A stretch of 64,000 bases of DNA from Prevotella sp. (GCA_016287755.1 JAEEWT010000002.1:62001-126000), one strand, 5' to 3'; numbered from the stretch's first letter, positions 24,734-33,964 are shown. Notes: a model not told the origin generated them from the sequence alone. Numbers and translations: made by a program.

Positions 24734-25531
24734 ATGAGATTTCTATTTGTACCCGTTAATTATAACTCTTACGACTCGCTGAATGCCTATATCCAAGCCG
24801 TCAGTCATGCGTTACAGATGACTGACGACAACTCCTTTCGTGCTGATATCCATGTGGCTGACAACTCGTCTGAGCCCAAGGAAATCGCTCAGGATGAGAG
24901 GGTTACCATCTTGGCGAGACATTATGACAATCCCGGTTATCTCCAGGCTGCGTTGAATACCATCTATTCGGCTGATCTATCCTCGTACGACTATATCATC
25001 ATCTCCAATGTGGATGTGCTGGTAGATGAATCGTTTTTCGTAAGTTTCAAGGATCTCAGCATTGATCAGCAGACTGCCTGGATTGCTCCTGCCATCTATT
25101 CCGAGAGTGAGAAACGGGATGTAAATCCCAAGATACAAGAGCGTTACAGTAAGAAACGGCTCCAGCAACTACGCTTGCTTTTCCGCTTCCCACTGCTCTA
25201 TCATCTTTATACCAAGACGGTGTACAGAAAGAAGGTTATCACCGCCACGCAGAAGCCTCAACAGGACATCTATGCGGGGCATGGCTCGTTCATGGTCTTC
25301 ACCAGCGAATTCTTCCAGAAATGTCCTAAGATGGACTACCCTGTCTTCCTCTTCTGCGAAGAGATCTTCCTAGCTGAGAAGGTTGAAAGCATCGGTTGTA
25401 AGACCACTTATTGTCCTTCCATCAAGATACATGACAAGGAACATGCTTCAACGGGTAAGATGAAGCTGTCAAAATACTGCAAATACAATTACGAAGCACT
25501 CACCTATATCATCAACCAATTCTATGAATAA
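24734..25531 (+). CDS. Glycosyltransferase family 2
   Basis: 265 residues from ATG 24734 (MRFLFVPVNYNSYDS), the start that places the first beta strand of the GT-A fold at the N-terminus; an in-frame ATG at 24701 overlaps the previous gene and is a possible alternative. The ADNSSEPKE turn (about 41-49) and ISNVDVLVDE (about 91-100) give the nucleotide and metal sites. Donor and acceptor are unknown. It overlaps the following gene by eight bases. Confidence 0.88.
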   Translation: MRFLFVPVNYNSYDSLNAYIQAVSHALQMTDDNSFRADIHVADNSSEPKEIAQDERVTILARHYDNPGYLQAALNTIYSADLSSYDYIIISNVDVLVDESFFVSFKDLSIDQQTAWIAPAIYSESEKRDVNPKIQERYSKKRLQQLRLLFRFPLLYHLYTKTVYRKKVITATQKPQQDIYAGHGSFMVFTSEFFQKCPKMDYPVFLFCEEIFLAEKVESIGCKTTYCPSIKIHDKEHASTGKMKLSKYCKYNYEALTYIINQFYE

Positions 25532-26777
25532 GCTTGAGAAAATCATATATGATGCACTGAAGAAGCATCCGCAAATCAAACTATTTGTCCGCGACACCTA
25601 TCAGAATGTCATGGATTTGATTCCCGACAAGCCAAATTTCACCATTGCAGATGTCAAAGTGTTAGAAGGCTTTTTCTGGGGATTCCATGATGTTTCACCC
25701 ATATCGAACGACGAGCAACACATGCTGGGATGTAAGTTGAACATCCCGCTGAGGATGCCTGAACCAGGGGAACCACTCACCATTGGCTACTGGGATATGG
25801 ACTTCAATGAGTTCCATCCTGTGGACGACTCGCTGGCTTGGGGCTACCATAAGGGGTGCCGCCTGCAGTGGATGGGCGATTCCAACGAACGGTTTGTGTT
25901 CAATACATTCCACGACAACCGTCTGTGTGCTGAGATCTGTAGCATCAACCAGCAGGAGAAGGTCTTCCTTGACCATCCCATCGACACGGTAAGCTGGGAT
26001 GGGAAGTATGCTACATCGTTCAGTTACAGACGACTGAATGAGCTGATGCCTGGGTATGGGTACGACTATGAAGATGGTAGTTTCCTTGACGAGAACGAAT
26101 CGGAGAATACTGGCCTCTATCTCATTGACATCGAGAAGAATACAAGAAAGTTGCTCTTCTCACTCAAGGAACTGGCAGCCATGAATCCGACACCCAACAT
26201 GAGGGGCGCAAGGCACTTTGTGACACATACGGAATTTTCAAAAGACAACCAATTTGTTGTCTTCATGCACAGATGGATTCACGATGACCCTGAGAAGCGT
26301 TTCTCACGACTCATCACCTGCAAACTCGACGGCAGTGAGCTCTCTATCTCTCCCACCACCGACATGGTGTCGCACTATGTGTGGGACCAGAAATGGGGAA
26401 TCCTGGCTTATTGTCGCGTCAACAACATCGACGGTCATTACCTGTTCAGCGATGCCTCGATGAAGCAATGGCGACATATCGCACCCGTTCTGAACTCCGA
26501 CGGGCACCAGTCGTTTATCCCCAACACCAACCAGTTCATCACCGACACCTATCCTGATGGGCGCAGATATGCCAAAATGTATCGTGTAAGTCTCGAAAAT
26601 GATACTGTGGAACTGATAGCCGACCTGAAATCCTACAAGGAATTCCAGTCGCCTAACTGTTACAAAAACTGGGCTTGTGACCTCCATCCGAGGGTGAGTC
26701 CGAAGGGTACATACGTTACTTTTGACTCTGTACACACCCGTCAACGTGCGTTATGTGTCATGAAATTACCGAAATAA
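25524..26777 (+). CDS. Beta-propeller-like protein of the polysaccharide locus
   Basis: 417 residues with no signal peptide or membrane helix. After a helical N-terminus, repeated strand patterns with Asp, Trp and Gly turns run through the whole chain, for example GYWDMDFNEFHPVDDS, LIDIEKNTRKLLFSL, ARHFVTHTEFSKDNQFVVFMHRW and DLHPRVSPKGTYVTFDS. The last resembles WD40-like/TolB propeller blades and oligogalacturonate-lyase-type propellers. It is embedded in the operon (eight-base overlap upstream) so a role in making or tailoring the polymer is likely. I do not recognise a catalytic residue set; function is open. Confidence 0.75.
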   Translation: MNKLEKIIYDALKKHPQIKLFVRDTYQNVMDLIPDKPNFTIADVKVLEGFFWGFHDVSPISNDEQHMLGCKLNIPLRMPEPGEPLTIGYWDMDFNEFHPVDDSLAWGYHKGCRLQWMGDSNERFVFNTFHDNRLCAEICSINQQEKVFLDHPIDTVSWDGKYATSFSYRRLNELMPGYGYDYEDGSFLDENESENTGLYLIDIEKNTRKLLFSLKELAAMNPTPNMRGARHFVTHTEFSKDNQFVVFMHRWIHDDPEKRFSRLITCKLDGSELSISPTTDMVSHYVWDQKWGILAYCRVNNIDGHYLFSDASMKQWRHIAPVLNSDGHQSFIPNTNQFITDTYPDGRRYAKMYRVSLENDTVELIADLKSYKEFQSPNCYKNWACDLHPRVSPKGTYVTFDSVHTRQRALCVMKLPK

Positions 26778-26823
26778 ACGTAAAGTTTCTACCTAAAAAT
26801 ACACGTATTTCAATTAATTGTTG

Positions 26824-26831
26824 TACCTTTG
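26824..26831 (+). promoter_or_regulatory. Internal -7 box before the aldolase gene
   Basis: TACCTTTG matches TAnnTTTG, 90 bp before the aldolase ATG, inside the only sizeable gap (144 bp) of the polysaccharide locus. It may drive the second half separately. Confidence 0.55.
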
Positions 26832-26921
26832 CAGGCACTTTGTGCTTATGGTTCGAGAAATATTTTTCGACCTATACAATAAAAACGTATTATATACGTT
26901 TTAAGTTAAAGAAAACAAGAA

Positions 26922-27749
26922 ATGGCTATCAAGTTAATGTATATAGCAAATGAGCCAAATATCGCTCATATTGCAGAAAAGAATGGTGTAGATCGTATTT
27001 TTGTGGATTTGGAAGTCCGCAATAAAGCCAAGAGGCAAAAGAATATTGACTCCGTAAAGTCTCACCATTGCTTAGACGACATCAACAAGATTAAGGACAC
27101 GCTGACAACAGCTGAGTTGTTGGTGCGTTCTAATGCTATGTATGAGGGAAGCCAGAAGGAAATCAATGAGATCGTCAGTCGGGGTGCCGATATCGTGATG
27201 CTCCCCATGTGGGAAACCGTGGACGATGCCAAGAGATTTCGCGATTATATTGACGGAAGAGCCAAAGTAATGTTGCTGTTGGAAACGATTCCTGCAGAGA
27301 AATCACTCGACGAGGTACTGGAGTTGGATGGTATCGATGAGATTCTTATCGGACTGAATGACCTGCATCTGCAGTACAAGTTGAAGTTCCTGTTCGAGTT
27401 GTTGGCCAACGGAAAGATTGACGAACTGATGAACAAGATGGTGGCAAAGGGTCTGCCCTGTGGCTTTGGTGGTATTGCCAGTCTTGACAAGGGAATGATC
27501 TCAGGAAGGAACATCTTGGCAGAGCATTACCGTCTGCATTCAAGCATGGCCATCCTTTCACGCAGTTTCTGCGACACATCCAAGATCAAAGACGAGGATG
27601 AGATTGAGAACATCTTCCACCAAGGCATTATAGACATCAGAGATTTCGAAGAGTCCCTTACTAAACAAAACGAAGAATATTTCGAGCTCAATCATCAAGA
27701 AGTCATCAGGAAGACCAATGAAATTATCGACATTATTAGTAAGAAGTAA
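26922..27749 (+). CDS. HpcH/HpaI-type aldolase family protein
   Basis: 275 residues forming a TIM barrel of the HpcH/HpaI aldolase/citrate-lyase beta family. Conserved pieces include DRIFVDLEV (about 21-29), VRSNAMYEG, GADIVMLPMWET (barrel strand), the metal-ligand Glu in LLLETIPAE (about 105-113) and the metal-ligand Asp in EILIGLNDL (about 126-134). Family members make or cleave C-C bonds of pyruvate or related enolates. Here it is within a polysaccharide locus and overlaps the next gene, a PLP decarboxylase, by one base. It may build a small acid or keto-acid precursor for decorating the polymer. Substrate unknown. Confidence 0.85.
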   Translation: MAIKLMYIANEPNIAHIAEKNGVDRIFVDLEVRNKAKRQKNIDSVKSHHCLDDINKIKDTLTTAELLVRSNAMYEGSQKEINEIVSRGADIVMLPMWETVDDAKRFRDYIDGRAKVMLLLETIPAEKSLDEVLELDGIDEILIGLNDLHLQYKLKFLFELLANGKIDELMNKMVAKGLPCGFGGIASLDKGMISGRNILAEHYRLHSSMAILSRSFCDTSKIKDEDEIENIFHQGIIDIRDFEESLTKQNEEYFELNHQEVIRKTNEIIDIISKK

Positions 27750-28978
27750 TGGATCTGAGTTATACCCTACTGAGAGAAATTGAACAGGAACAAGGAGGTG
27801 CCTTTTACCTTCTTGATACTGAACAATTTTCGCAGAACTTTAGGGAACTCCTCGAAGCTTTTCACCATTACTATCCTAATACCTACATCGCTTACTCCTA
27901 CAAGACAAACTATATTCCCAGACTCTGCCAGATCGTGAACGAACTGGGAGGGTGTGCTGAGGTGGTGTCTGGCATGGAGTATGAGATCACCAAACGTTTG
28001 AATATCCCTACCGATAGAGTCCACCTGAATGGTCCTTGTCAGGAACCTGAGGTGATCAGGGAGATCGTTCTTGGTGGAGGATTCGTGAACCTGGACGACT
28101 ATGTAGAGGTGCCCACAATCCTTCAGTTGGCAGAAGACCATCCTGAGAAGACCATCCGTATCGGTCTGCGTTGCAATTTCAAGATCAACGACTGTGTGAC
28201 CTCACGCTTTGGCTTTGATGTAACCAAGCCTGCCTTTCAGGAGCTGCTGAAGAAACTCACATCCATCAAGAACATACAAATCGCCGGCATTCAGTGTCAT
28301 TTTGCCTGCAGAGCCTTGGATACATGGTTGCCAAGGGCCGAAGGTATGTGTCGTCTCTACGACGAGGTGCCTGGCAACCCCATGGGACATATCGATCTGG
28401 GCGGAGGACTCTACGGAAAGATGAAGGACTCGTTGAAGAAACAGTTCGACACGCCGATACCGAGTTACGATGAATATGCACACGAGGTGGCCAGCTTCAT
28501 TGCCCGCTATTTCGCCGACGCTCCCCAGAAGCCTGATCTATTCATCGAGCCGGGAAGTGCCTTGGCAGGTGACTGTATGAAATTCGTGGCTCCTGTGGTG
28601 AGCATCAAGGACATCAGAGGAAAGTCGATTGCCACCCTGCTGGGTAGCATGTATAATATCAACCCTACGCTGAACAAAAAGAATCCACCCGTTACTGTTT
28701 ACGGTGATCCGAAGGAGAAAAGGGAGAACTATACGGATCTGGACTTCGCAGGATATACCTGTATTGAATGCGATTATCTGTACAAGGGCTATAGTGGCGC
28801 ACTGGGACTGAATGATCTCGTGGTGTTCGACAATGTTGGCTCCTACTCCATCGTCCTCAAGCCACCCTTCATCCTGCCTAACTTCCCCGTCATCGAACTC
28901 AGGGATGGGGAAAAGTATGTCGTAAAGAGAAAGGAAACATTCGACGATCTGTTTCATACCTATGAATTCAATTTCTAA
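27749..28978 (+). CDS. PLP-dependent fold-III decarboxylase (ornithine/diaminopimelate decarboxylase family)
   Basis: 409 residues. N-terminal alanine-racemase barrel with the PLP lysine in AYSYKTNY (Lys52), the phosphate-binding glycine loop in HIDLGGGLYG and FIEPGSALAGD, then the C-terminal barrel with CIECDYLYKGY, in the position of the usual CESxD active-site motif, and NVGSYSIV. Decarboxylates or racemises a D- or L-amino acid. It overlaps the aldolase stop by one base (TAATG), so the two are probably translated together and act in one pathway. Not the housekeeping LysA by context; substrate unknown. Confidence 0.9.
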   Translation: MDLSYTLLREIEQEQGGAFYLLDTEQFSQNFRELLEAFHHYYPNTYIAYSYKTNYIPRLCQIVNELGGCAEVVSGMEYEITKRLNIPTDRVHLNGPCQEPEVIREIVLGGGFVNLDDYVEVPTILQLAEDHPEKTIRIGLRCNFKINDCVTSRFGFDVTKPAFQELLKKLTSIKNIQIAGIQCHFACRALDTWLPRAEGMCRLYDEVPGNPMGHIDLGGGLYGKMKDSLKKQFDTPIPSYDEYAHEVASFIARYFADAPQKPDLFIEPGSALAGDCMKFVAPVVSIKDIRGKSIATLLGSMYNINPTLNKKNPPVTVYGDPKEKRENYTDLDFAGYTCIECDYLYKGYSGALGLNDLVVFDNVGSYSIVLKPPFILPNFPVIELRDGEKYVVKRKETFDDLFHTYEFNF

Positions 28979-29669
28979 GGATATGTGGACATCTTTCAAC
29001 AACATACTCAAACGCATAGGCGATATCCTTCTTTCGCTTCTGGCGTTACTGGTGCTCTCGCCAGTGATGTTGGTCTGCGCCATTTGGGTGAAGTTGGATT
29101 CGAAAGGGCCTGTCATCTTTCGTCAGGATCGTCTTACCAAGAACGGCAAGGTGTTTAAGATGATGAAGTTCCGCTCGATGGTGCAGGATGCAGAGAAGCA
29201 GGGAACGGGGTTGTTCAACTATGAAGATGATCCGAGAGTAACACGAAGCGGACGATTCCTCAGGGATCATAGTCTTGATGAGTTGCCCCAATTGATCAAC
29301 ATACTGAAAGGTGACATGTCGATAGTGGGCCCTCGTCCTTGCGTGGTCTATGAGCTGGGCGACTATGCCACATTGAACAAGCGCTACAAGAAACGGTTTG
29401 AGGTGATTGCTGGTTTGACAGGCTATGCCCAAATACAAGGCAGGAACGAACTCGACTGGGACGTGAAGGTGGATTTCGACAACCAGTATATCGATCTGTA
29501 TAAGAAGTGGGGAGTGGCGCTGGATGTGTATATCATCTTGAAGACTGTTCTCAACGTCTTCCATCATACAGACATCTACGAGAAGAAAATCGACGAGAAT
29601 ATAAGTAACAACCTGTCAGCTGAACTGGCTCAGAACAGAGTCGTTGAGTTGGCACATCAACCTGATTGA
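28962..29669 (+). CDS. Undecaprenyl-phosphate sugar-1-phosphate transferase, short type (1)
   Basis: 235 residues with a single N-terminal hydrophobic helix (LLSLLALLVLSPVMLVCAIWV) followed by the bacterial sugar transferase domain: GPVIFRQDR, MKFRSMVQDAE, TRSGRFLRDHSLDELPQLINIL and SIVGPRPCVVYEL. It is a monotopic PglC-like enzyme that starts repeat-unit synthesis by moving a sugar phosphate to undecaprenyl phosphate. ATG 28962 overlaps the decarboxylase by 17 bases; ATG 28983 is the alternative. A second enzyme of this type is at 31369. Confidence 0.93.
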   Translation: MNSISKDMWTSFNNILKRIGDILLSLLALLVLSPVMLVCAIWVKLDSKGPVIFRQDRLTKNGKVFKMMKFRSMVQDAEKQGTGLFNYEDDPRVTRSGRFLRDHSLDELPQLINILKGDMSIVGPRPCVVYELGDYATLNKRYKKRFEVIAGLTGYAQIQGRNELDWDVKVDFDNQYIDLYKKWGVALDVYIILKTVLNVFHHTDIYEKKIDENISNNLSAELAQNRVVELAHQPD

Positions 29670-29670
29670 T

Positions 29671-30591
29671 ATGGACAATAACCGAATAATATGGCTGGGA
29701 GGTGAACTGATGCCGGTTACCGAAGCAAAAGTGAATGTGCTTTCGCCTACCTCTCAATTTGGTGCCAACGTTTTTGAGGGCATCCGCTGCTATTGGTCGG
29801 AAAAGGACCAGCAACTGTATGCGTTCCGCCTTGCCGACCACTACAAGCGTCTGCATGCTTCGATCAAGCTCCTGAGAATGAAGAGTCCATATTCTACTGA
29901 GGATTTCCTAAAAGGACTCAAGGACGTGATCCAAGCCAACAACTATCGTGAGGACATTGCCGTAAGACAAACGGTGTTCATCGATGGTTTGGGGGGCACT
30001 TGGAACTCATGCGAACCCGTGAATATGTTCATTGCTCCCATTGCCAAGGCTTTTGTGCCCATTGAGAAGAAGAAAGGACTGAGATGTATGATTAGCACTT
30101 GGGAGAGAATCAGCGACCGCAATATGTCGCCCCGAGCAAAGGTGGGTGCTAACTATATCAACAGTCGTATGGCTTATCTCGAAGCTCGCCAGAACGGTTA
30201 CGATACTGCCATCCTGATGAACTACCAAGGGAAAGTGTCGGAAGGACCAGGTTCTTGCTTCTTCATGATACGCGACAACAAGCTTTATACACCACCGGTA
30301 ACAGCTTCTGTACTGGAGAGTATCACCCGTGATACCATTATCCGTGTGGCTAAAGAGGAGCTGGGCATAGAGACTATCGAGCGTGATATCGACCGTACAG
30401 AGCTCTATATCTGCGACGAGGCCTTCTTGTGCGGTTCGGCCATGGAGGTAACACACATCACGGATATCGACGGATACAAAATAGGAAACGGAGAAGCAGG
30501 TGTCATTACCCATCAGCTGTCTGACTGCTACCACAAGATTGTAACAGGTCAGCTGAAGCAATACGCCGATTGGCTTACACCTATTTATTAA
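29671..30591 (+). CDS. Class IV PLP aminotransferase, branched-chain aminotransferase-like
   Basis: 306 residues from ATG 29671, one base after the sugar transferase stop. It has the fold-IV order of IlvE/D-amino-acid aminotransferases: SQFGANVFEGIRCYW (about 28-42), the PLP lysine in SPRAKVGANYINSR (Lys157), and GPGSCFFMIRDNKLYTPP (about 187-204). A separate housekeeping-type IlvE is at 62453-63469, so this copy is probably specialised for the polysaccharide pathway, forming or using the amino group of a small precursor with the aldolase and decarboxylase upstream. Substrate unknown. Confidence 0.9.
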   Translation: MDNNRIIWLGGELMPVTEAKVNVLSPTSQFGANVFEGIRCYWSEKDQQLYAFRLADHYKRLHASIKLLRMKSPYSTEDFLKGLKDVIQANNYREDIAVRQTVFIDGLGGTWNSCEPVNMFIAPIAKAFVPIEKKKGLRCMISTWERISDRNMSPRAKVGANYINSRMAYLEARQNGYDTAILMNYQGKVSEGPGSCFFMIRDNKLYTPPVTASVLESITRDTIIRVAKEELGIETIERDIDRTELYICDEAFLCGSAMEVTHITDIDGYKIGNGEAGVITHQLSDCYHKIVTGQLKQYADWLTPIY

Positions 30592-30594
30592 TAT

Positions 30595-31365
30595 ATGGGA
30601 AAAGAACAGCTTCAACAAGGTCTGGTTTCGATTATCACACCTGTTTACCATGCAGAGAGATTTATCGAGCAGACCATTCTATCCGTACAGGCTCAGACCT
30701 ATCAGGACTGGGAGATGATACTGGTTGATGACTGTTCCAACGACCATTCCGGTGAGATTATTAACCGCATTGCGGCGCAGGATGCCCGTATTCGTTATTA
30801 CCGTTTGGAGAAGAACAGCGGGGCTGCTGTAGCCCGTAATACGGCCATTGGCTATGCCCGAGGTGAATACCTGGCTTTTCTTGACAGTGATGATCTCTGG
30901 AATCCTGAGAAACTCTCACGACAGCTGTCGTTCATGACCGAGAAGGAATGTGCATTCTCTTTCACTCGCATTAACTTTATTGATGCTGAAGGACAAATCG
31001 TGAAATCTAATGTACCCATTCCTGAACGGATAGACTACCGTCATCTGCTGCGTCAGACGGTCATTGCCACATCAACGGTGCTGATCAACCGCAGGTTCTT
31101 CCCCGATTTCACCATGCCATTGCGCAGAGGCGGACAAGATTATGCCACTTGGCTGATGTTGCTCAGACATACTGACTATGCCTATGGTCTCAACGAGTGT
31201 CTCACCTCTTATCGCATCAGCGACCATTCCTTGTCATCGAACAAGTTCAGTAGTATCCGTCAGGTCTATGAGATACAAACGCAAGACGAAAAGATCAACA
31301 AGATACAGGCGGCCTTCAACACCTTCTGCTTCTGTGTGTATGCATTCAAAAAACACTATTTCTAA
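30595..31365 (+). CDS. Glycosyltransferase family 2
   Basis: 256 residues, canonical GT2: VSIITPVYHAERFIEQTILSV (about 9-29), LVDDCSNDHSGEII, and the metal-binding LDSDDLWNPEKL (about 99-110). The C-terminal half has the acceptor-side helices (GGQDYATWLMLLRH). Third glycosyltransferase of the locus; transfers an unknown sugar to the repeat unit. Starts three bases after the aminotransferase stop. Confidence 0.94.
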   Translation: MGKEQLQQGLVSIITPVYHAERFIEQTILSVQAQTYQDWEMILVDDCSNDHSGEIINRIAAQDARIRYYRLEKNSGAAVARNTAIGYARGEYLAFLDSDDLWNPEKLSRQLSFMTEKECAFSFTRINFIDAEGQIVKSNVPIPERIDYRHLLRQTVIATSTVLINRRFFPDFTMPLRRGGQDYATWLMLLRHTDYAYGLNECLTSYRISDHSLSSNKFSSIRQVYEIQTQDEKINKIQAAFNTFCFCVYAFKKHYF

Positions 31366-31368
31366 AGG

Positions 31369-31941
31369 ATGAAAAGAACGCTCGACTGTATCATCGCCCT
31401 GGGATGTCTCATCATCTTCTCTCCACTCTTCCTCATCATCTATCTGATGATCAAGGCTGAGGATGGCAATCCTGTCATCTTCAAGCAGGAACGAATAGGA
31501 AGAAAAGGGAAGCCCTTCAATATCCTGAAGTTCAGAAGTATGACGGTTGATGCCAACAGGGATGAGAATGAGCTCTTCGGATTGGAACAGAATGATAACC
31601 TTACACGGGTGGGGAAATTCCTGCGTGACCATCACTTAGACGAACTACCACAGCTGTGGAATGTGTTCGTGGGAGATATGGCCTTTGTGGGTCCTCGTCC
31701 TGAAAGGAAATACTACATCGACAAGATTATGGAGCGTGATCCGCGTTACGAACAACTCTACAAACTTCGTCCGGGAGTAACCAGTTACGCAACTCTTTAC
31801 AATGGCTATACAGATACGCTGGAGAAGATGCTCGTAAGATTGGAAATGGATTTGTATTACCTGGAGCATCAGTCGTTATGGTTTGATGCAAAGATCCTGA
31901 TGAAGACCTTCGTCAGTATCATCACCGGAAAGAAATTCTAA
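31369..31941 (+). CDS. Undecaprenyl-phosphate sugar-1-phosphate transferase, short type (2)
   Basis: 190 residues, again a PglC-like monotopic enzyme: N-terminal reentrant helix (LDCIIALGCLIIFSPLFLIIYLMI), NPVIFKQERIG, LKFRSMTVDA, RDHHLDELPQLWNVF and AFVGPRPERKYY. It duplicates the role of the enzyme at 28962, so two repeat units, or an initiating and a side-chain transfer, may be made. It starts four bases after the previous gene and its stop overlaps the convergent lipoprotein gene by four bases. It is the last plus-strand gene of the locus. Confidence 0.93.
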   Translation: MKRTLDCIIALGCLIIFSPLFLIIYLMIKAEDGNPVIFKQERIGRKGKPFNILKFRSMTVDANRDENELFGLEQNDNLTRVGKFLRDHHLDELPQLWNVFVGDMAFVGPRPERKYYIDKIMERDPRYEQLYKLRPGVTSYATLYNGYTDTLEKMLVRLEMDLYYLEHQSLWFDAKILMKTFVSIITGKKF

Positions 31942-32375
31942 TGCTTGTTGAAATACAGTCTATGAACCGGCGATTCCAGTATCATGCTTTCGCTGTTCAG
32001 ACTCACCACATGAAAAGCAGCCGGTATCTCATTCATACCATAGGGTTTAAGTTTTTCCACATCGGTAATCGGTGTATCACCTAACGACCTGTCGAACAAG
32101 CAGGGGTTGATAAGTGTCAGTACATCTTTCTCATACGTAAACTGACAGATAATCGGCTGGTCTTGCAAGTTCCATAGTTGAACAAGACTTGACTGAACAC
32201 TCCAGAATACTCTTTGATTAAGAATGATACTCTCACTGGTAGTGCTGTTCGTTAATGATTCGATTCGCTGCAAATGCCAGAATCCGTCCAGATCACCATT
32301 GTCGGAAGTTTCCACATCACAGGCAGTCATCATCAACAAGCAGACGATACTCAATATGTAAACGATTCTTTTCAT
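31938..32375 (-). CDS. Small lipoprotein coupled to Wzi
   Basis: 145 residues. Lipobox ends MMTAC (Cys19), followed by the acidic DVETSDNGD that can direct surface export in Bacteroidetes. The mature part looks like a small beta barrel (LDGFWHLQRIESL, VFWSVQSSLVQLW, CQFTYEKDVLTLINP), in the style of DUF4847/lipocalin-like lipoproteins. Its ATG overlaps the Wzi stop (ATGA), implying translational coupling and a joint role at the outer membrane. Function unknown. Confidence 0.75.
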   Translation of the reverse strand: MKRIVYILSIVCLLMMTACDVETSDNGDLDGFWHLQRIESLTNSTTSESIILNQRVFWSVQSSLVQLWNLQDQPIICQFTYEKDVLTLINPCLFDRSLGDTPITDVEKLKPYGMNEIPAAFHVVSLNSESMILESPVHRLYFNKH

Positions 32376-33898
32376 AGGATACCCGTTTTAGTGATTGTCA
32401 ACTGAACACCCCAGTTATTCCCCAATAGTTTACCGGAATCGAAGCCCAATCCGCAGCTCACCTTCCAACTATTTCTCAGGTGATAGGAACACTCAGTCAT
32501 TACACTACATAGATACTGCTTGGGAATCATCGGTTCGTTATACGTTCCATATCCTGTCTGGTAAGTAGCCAGCAGTCGGTACGACAAGGCTGATAAGGGG
32601 TTTCCAGCGAATCCTACATGCCACGCCACAAAGCGGTTGTCCTTCACACTGATGTCACCATCCTTATTATATATAGGTGAACGATACAGGGGATTGCCCA
32701 TCACCTGTCCCCAATGCTGCCAACCGGTATAGAGATGATGGTTGTAGTAGTTATCCATTCCGCAGACATGACCGCTAATCAATGGTGTATGATCGTGATA
32801 CAGCGGACCGCTTTGGTACTTTGTATAGACATATTCCAACACGATGGTGCGCAGCCAATCGTTATGTTTCAGGTTCAGTTCCGTGCCAAGCAAGATATCC
32901 TTCAGGTCGTATAGGAAAAAGCGGTTGCTTTGTTTCTGCTGCCATGCATCCCCTACCCCATAGTCGTTGGCACTGAGATGGAACATCGCTGAATGATCTT
33001 CAAAGAAATGATCGGCATAAACACCCACGGACCAGTCTTTTGCATCATAATCAACACGCATCACCCAACTGCCCAACTGGTTACCTTCCGCATTCTTGAA
33101 ATCACTCGTCTCCTCATCTGATCCTGAACCGCCTGGAAGGAACGCATTCACAAACGACTTCATGTCGGAGGCATTGGTTACAACCACTTGATTACCATTT
33201 TCCTCCTTGATGGTCTTACCGCCAAACTGACAAGCCATCTCCAAACCTACTACAACGGTAAGATTCTTGGGTCCGATCTTCAGATAACCCGCCTTACTAT
33301 GATAGAGCGTTCCTTCGGTGTAACGTTGATGAATATTGGTAAAATCCTTCTGCCAATGGTCATCAGTGGTCTTTCCGTAGGCTATATGACCTTTCAGCGC
33401 CAGCCAGTTCTTGGTACCGGGAATAATCCAGTAGTCGGGCAAAGCCAAGCGTACCTGCGGTACAGGACGGGCATTGATGCCCAGGGTCTGTGAGCCGCTC
33501 GACAATTCATTGTTCTTCAGTTCCATCGGAAACTCCTTACTGCCAATGGTAACCACACCCTTCTTCCATCGTGCCTCGATGAAAGCCTGCTGGATAATGA
33601 AATTACTGGTGTAATGAAGAGGTGCAACCAGATCCAACGCATAGCCGATTCCCCAATTACGGGCACTGTCAGCAGTAAGCGGTCGTTCCACCATTCCCCT
33701 GAGATAGCCGTTCACCTCATCCAACGAACTCAGTCCGTGCTTGTTCGCATTCAGCCACAAGGGAGTCTGCCCATCAGACACGCTCGACTGGAACTCAACC
33801 TTATAGTCGAGGTCGTTGAGAAGGGAGCGACTGTCTTCCTGGGCGTTCAGCGACAGTGCTGCTATAAGAATGATGAACGTGAGTAAAAATCTCCTCAT
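32372..33898 (-). CDS. Capsule assembly protein, Wzi family
   Basis: 508 residues. Signal peptide MRRFLLTFIILIAALSLNAQ, then a beta barrel with alternating hydrophobic and aromatic strands and the Wzi-type start (LNDLDYKVEFQSSVSDGQTPLWLNANKHGLSSL). Wzi proteins are outer-membrane lectins that hold capsule on the cell surface. It sits at the end of the polysaccharide locus but faces it, so the polymer is likely to be surface attached. No clear -7 box upstream. Confidence 0.92.
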   Translation of the reverse strand: MRRFLLTFIILIAALSLNAQEDSRSLLNDLDYKVEFQSSVSDGQTPLWLNANKHGLSSLDEVNGYLRGMVERPLTADSARNWGIGYALDLVAPLHYTSNFIIQQAFIEARWKKGVVTIGSKEFPMELKNNELSSGSQTLGINARPVPQVRLALPDYWIIPGTKNWLALKGHIAYGKTTDDHWQKDFTNIHQRYTEGTLYHSKAGYLKIGPKNLTVVVGLEMACQFGGKTIKEENGNQVVVTNASDMKSFVNAFLPGGSGSDEETSDFKNAEGNQLGSWVMRVDYDAKDWSVGVYADHFFEDHSAMFHLSANDYGVGDAWQQKQSNRFFLYDLKDILLGTELNLKHNDWLRTIVLEYVYTKYQSGPLYHDHTPLISGHVCGMDNYYNHHLYTGWQHWGQVMGNPLYRSPIYNKDGDISVKDNRFVAWHVGFAGNPLSALSYRLLATYQTGYGTYNEPMIPKQYLCSVMTECSYHLRNSWKVSCGLGFDSGKLLGNNWGVQLTITKTGIL

Positions 33899-33953
33899 AC
33901 CTTATTTATATATGATAACAACGGGAAAAGGATTTGTTTAGTGTGTATCTTTA

Positions 33954-33964
33954 GGGAAATTCCC
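33954..33964. repeat. GGGAAATTCCC palindrome
   Basis: An 11-bp perfect palindrome 20 bp upstream of the -33 element of the gene at 34066; possibly an operator, but it is short. Confidence 0.3.

Noticed and set aside
18784..31941. Recently acquired island with integrase or IS boundary
   Set aside because: The locus is bounded by tmRNA, a common integration site, but I see no integrase, no duplicated tmRNA end and no insertion sequence.
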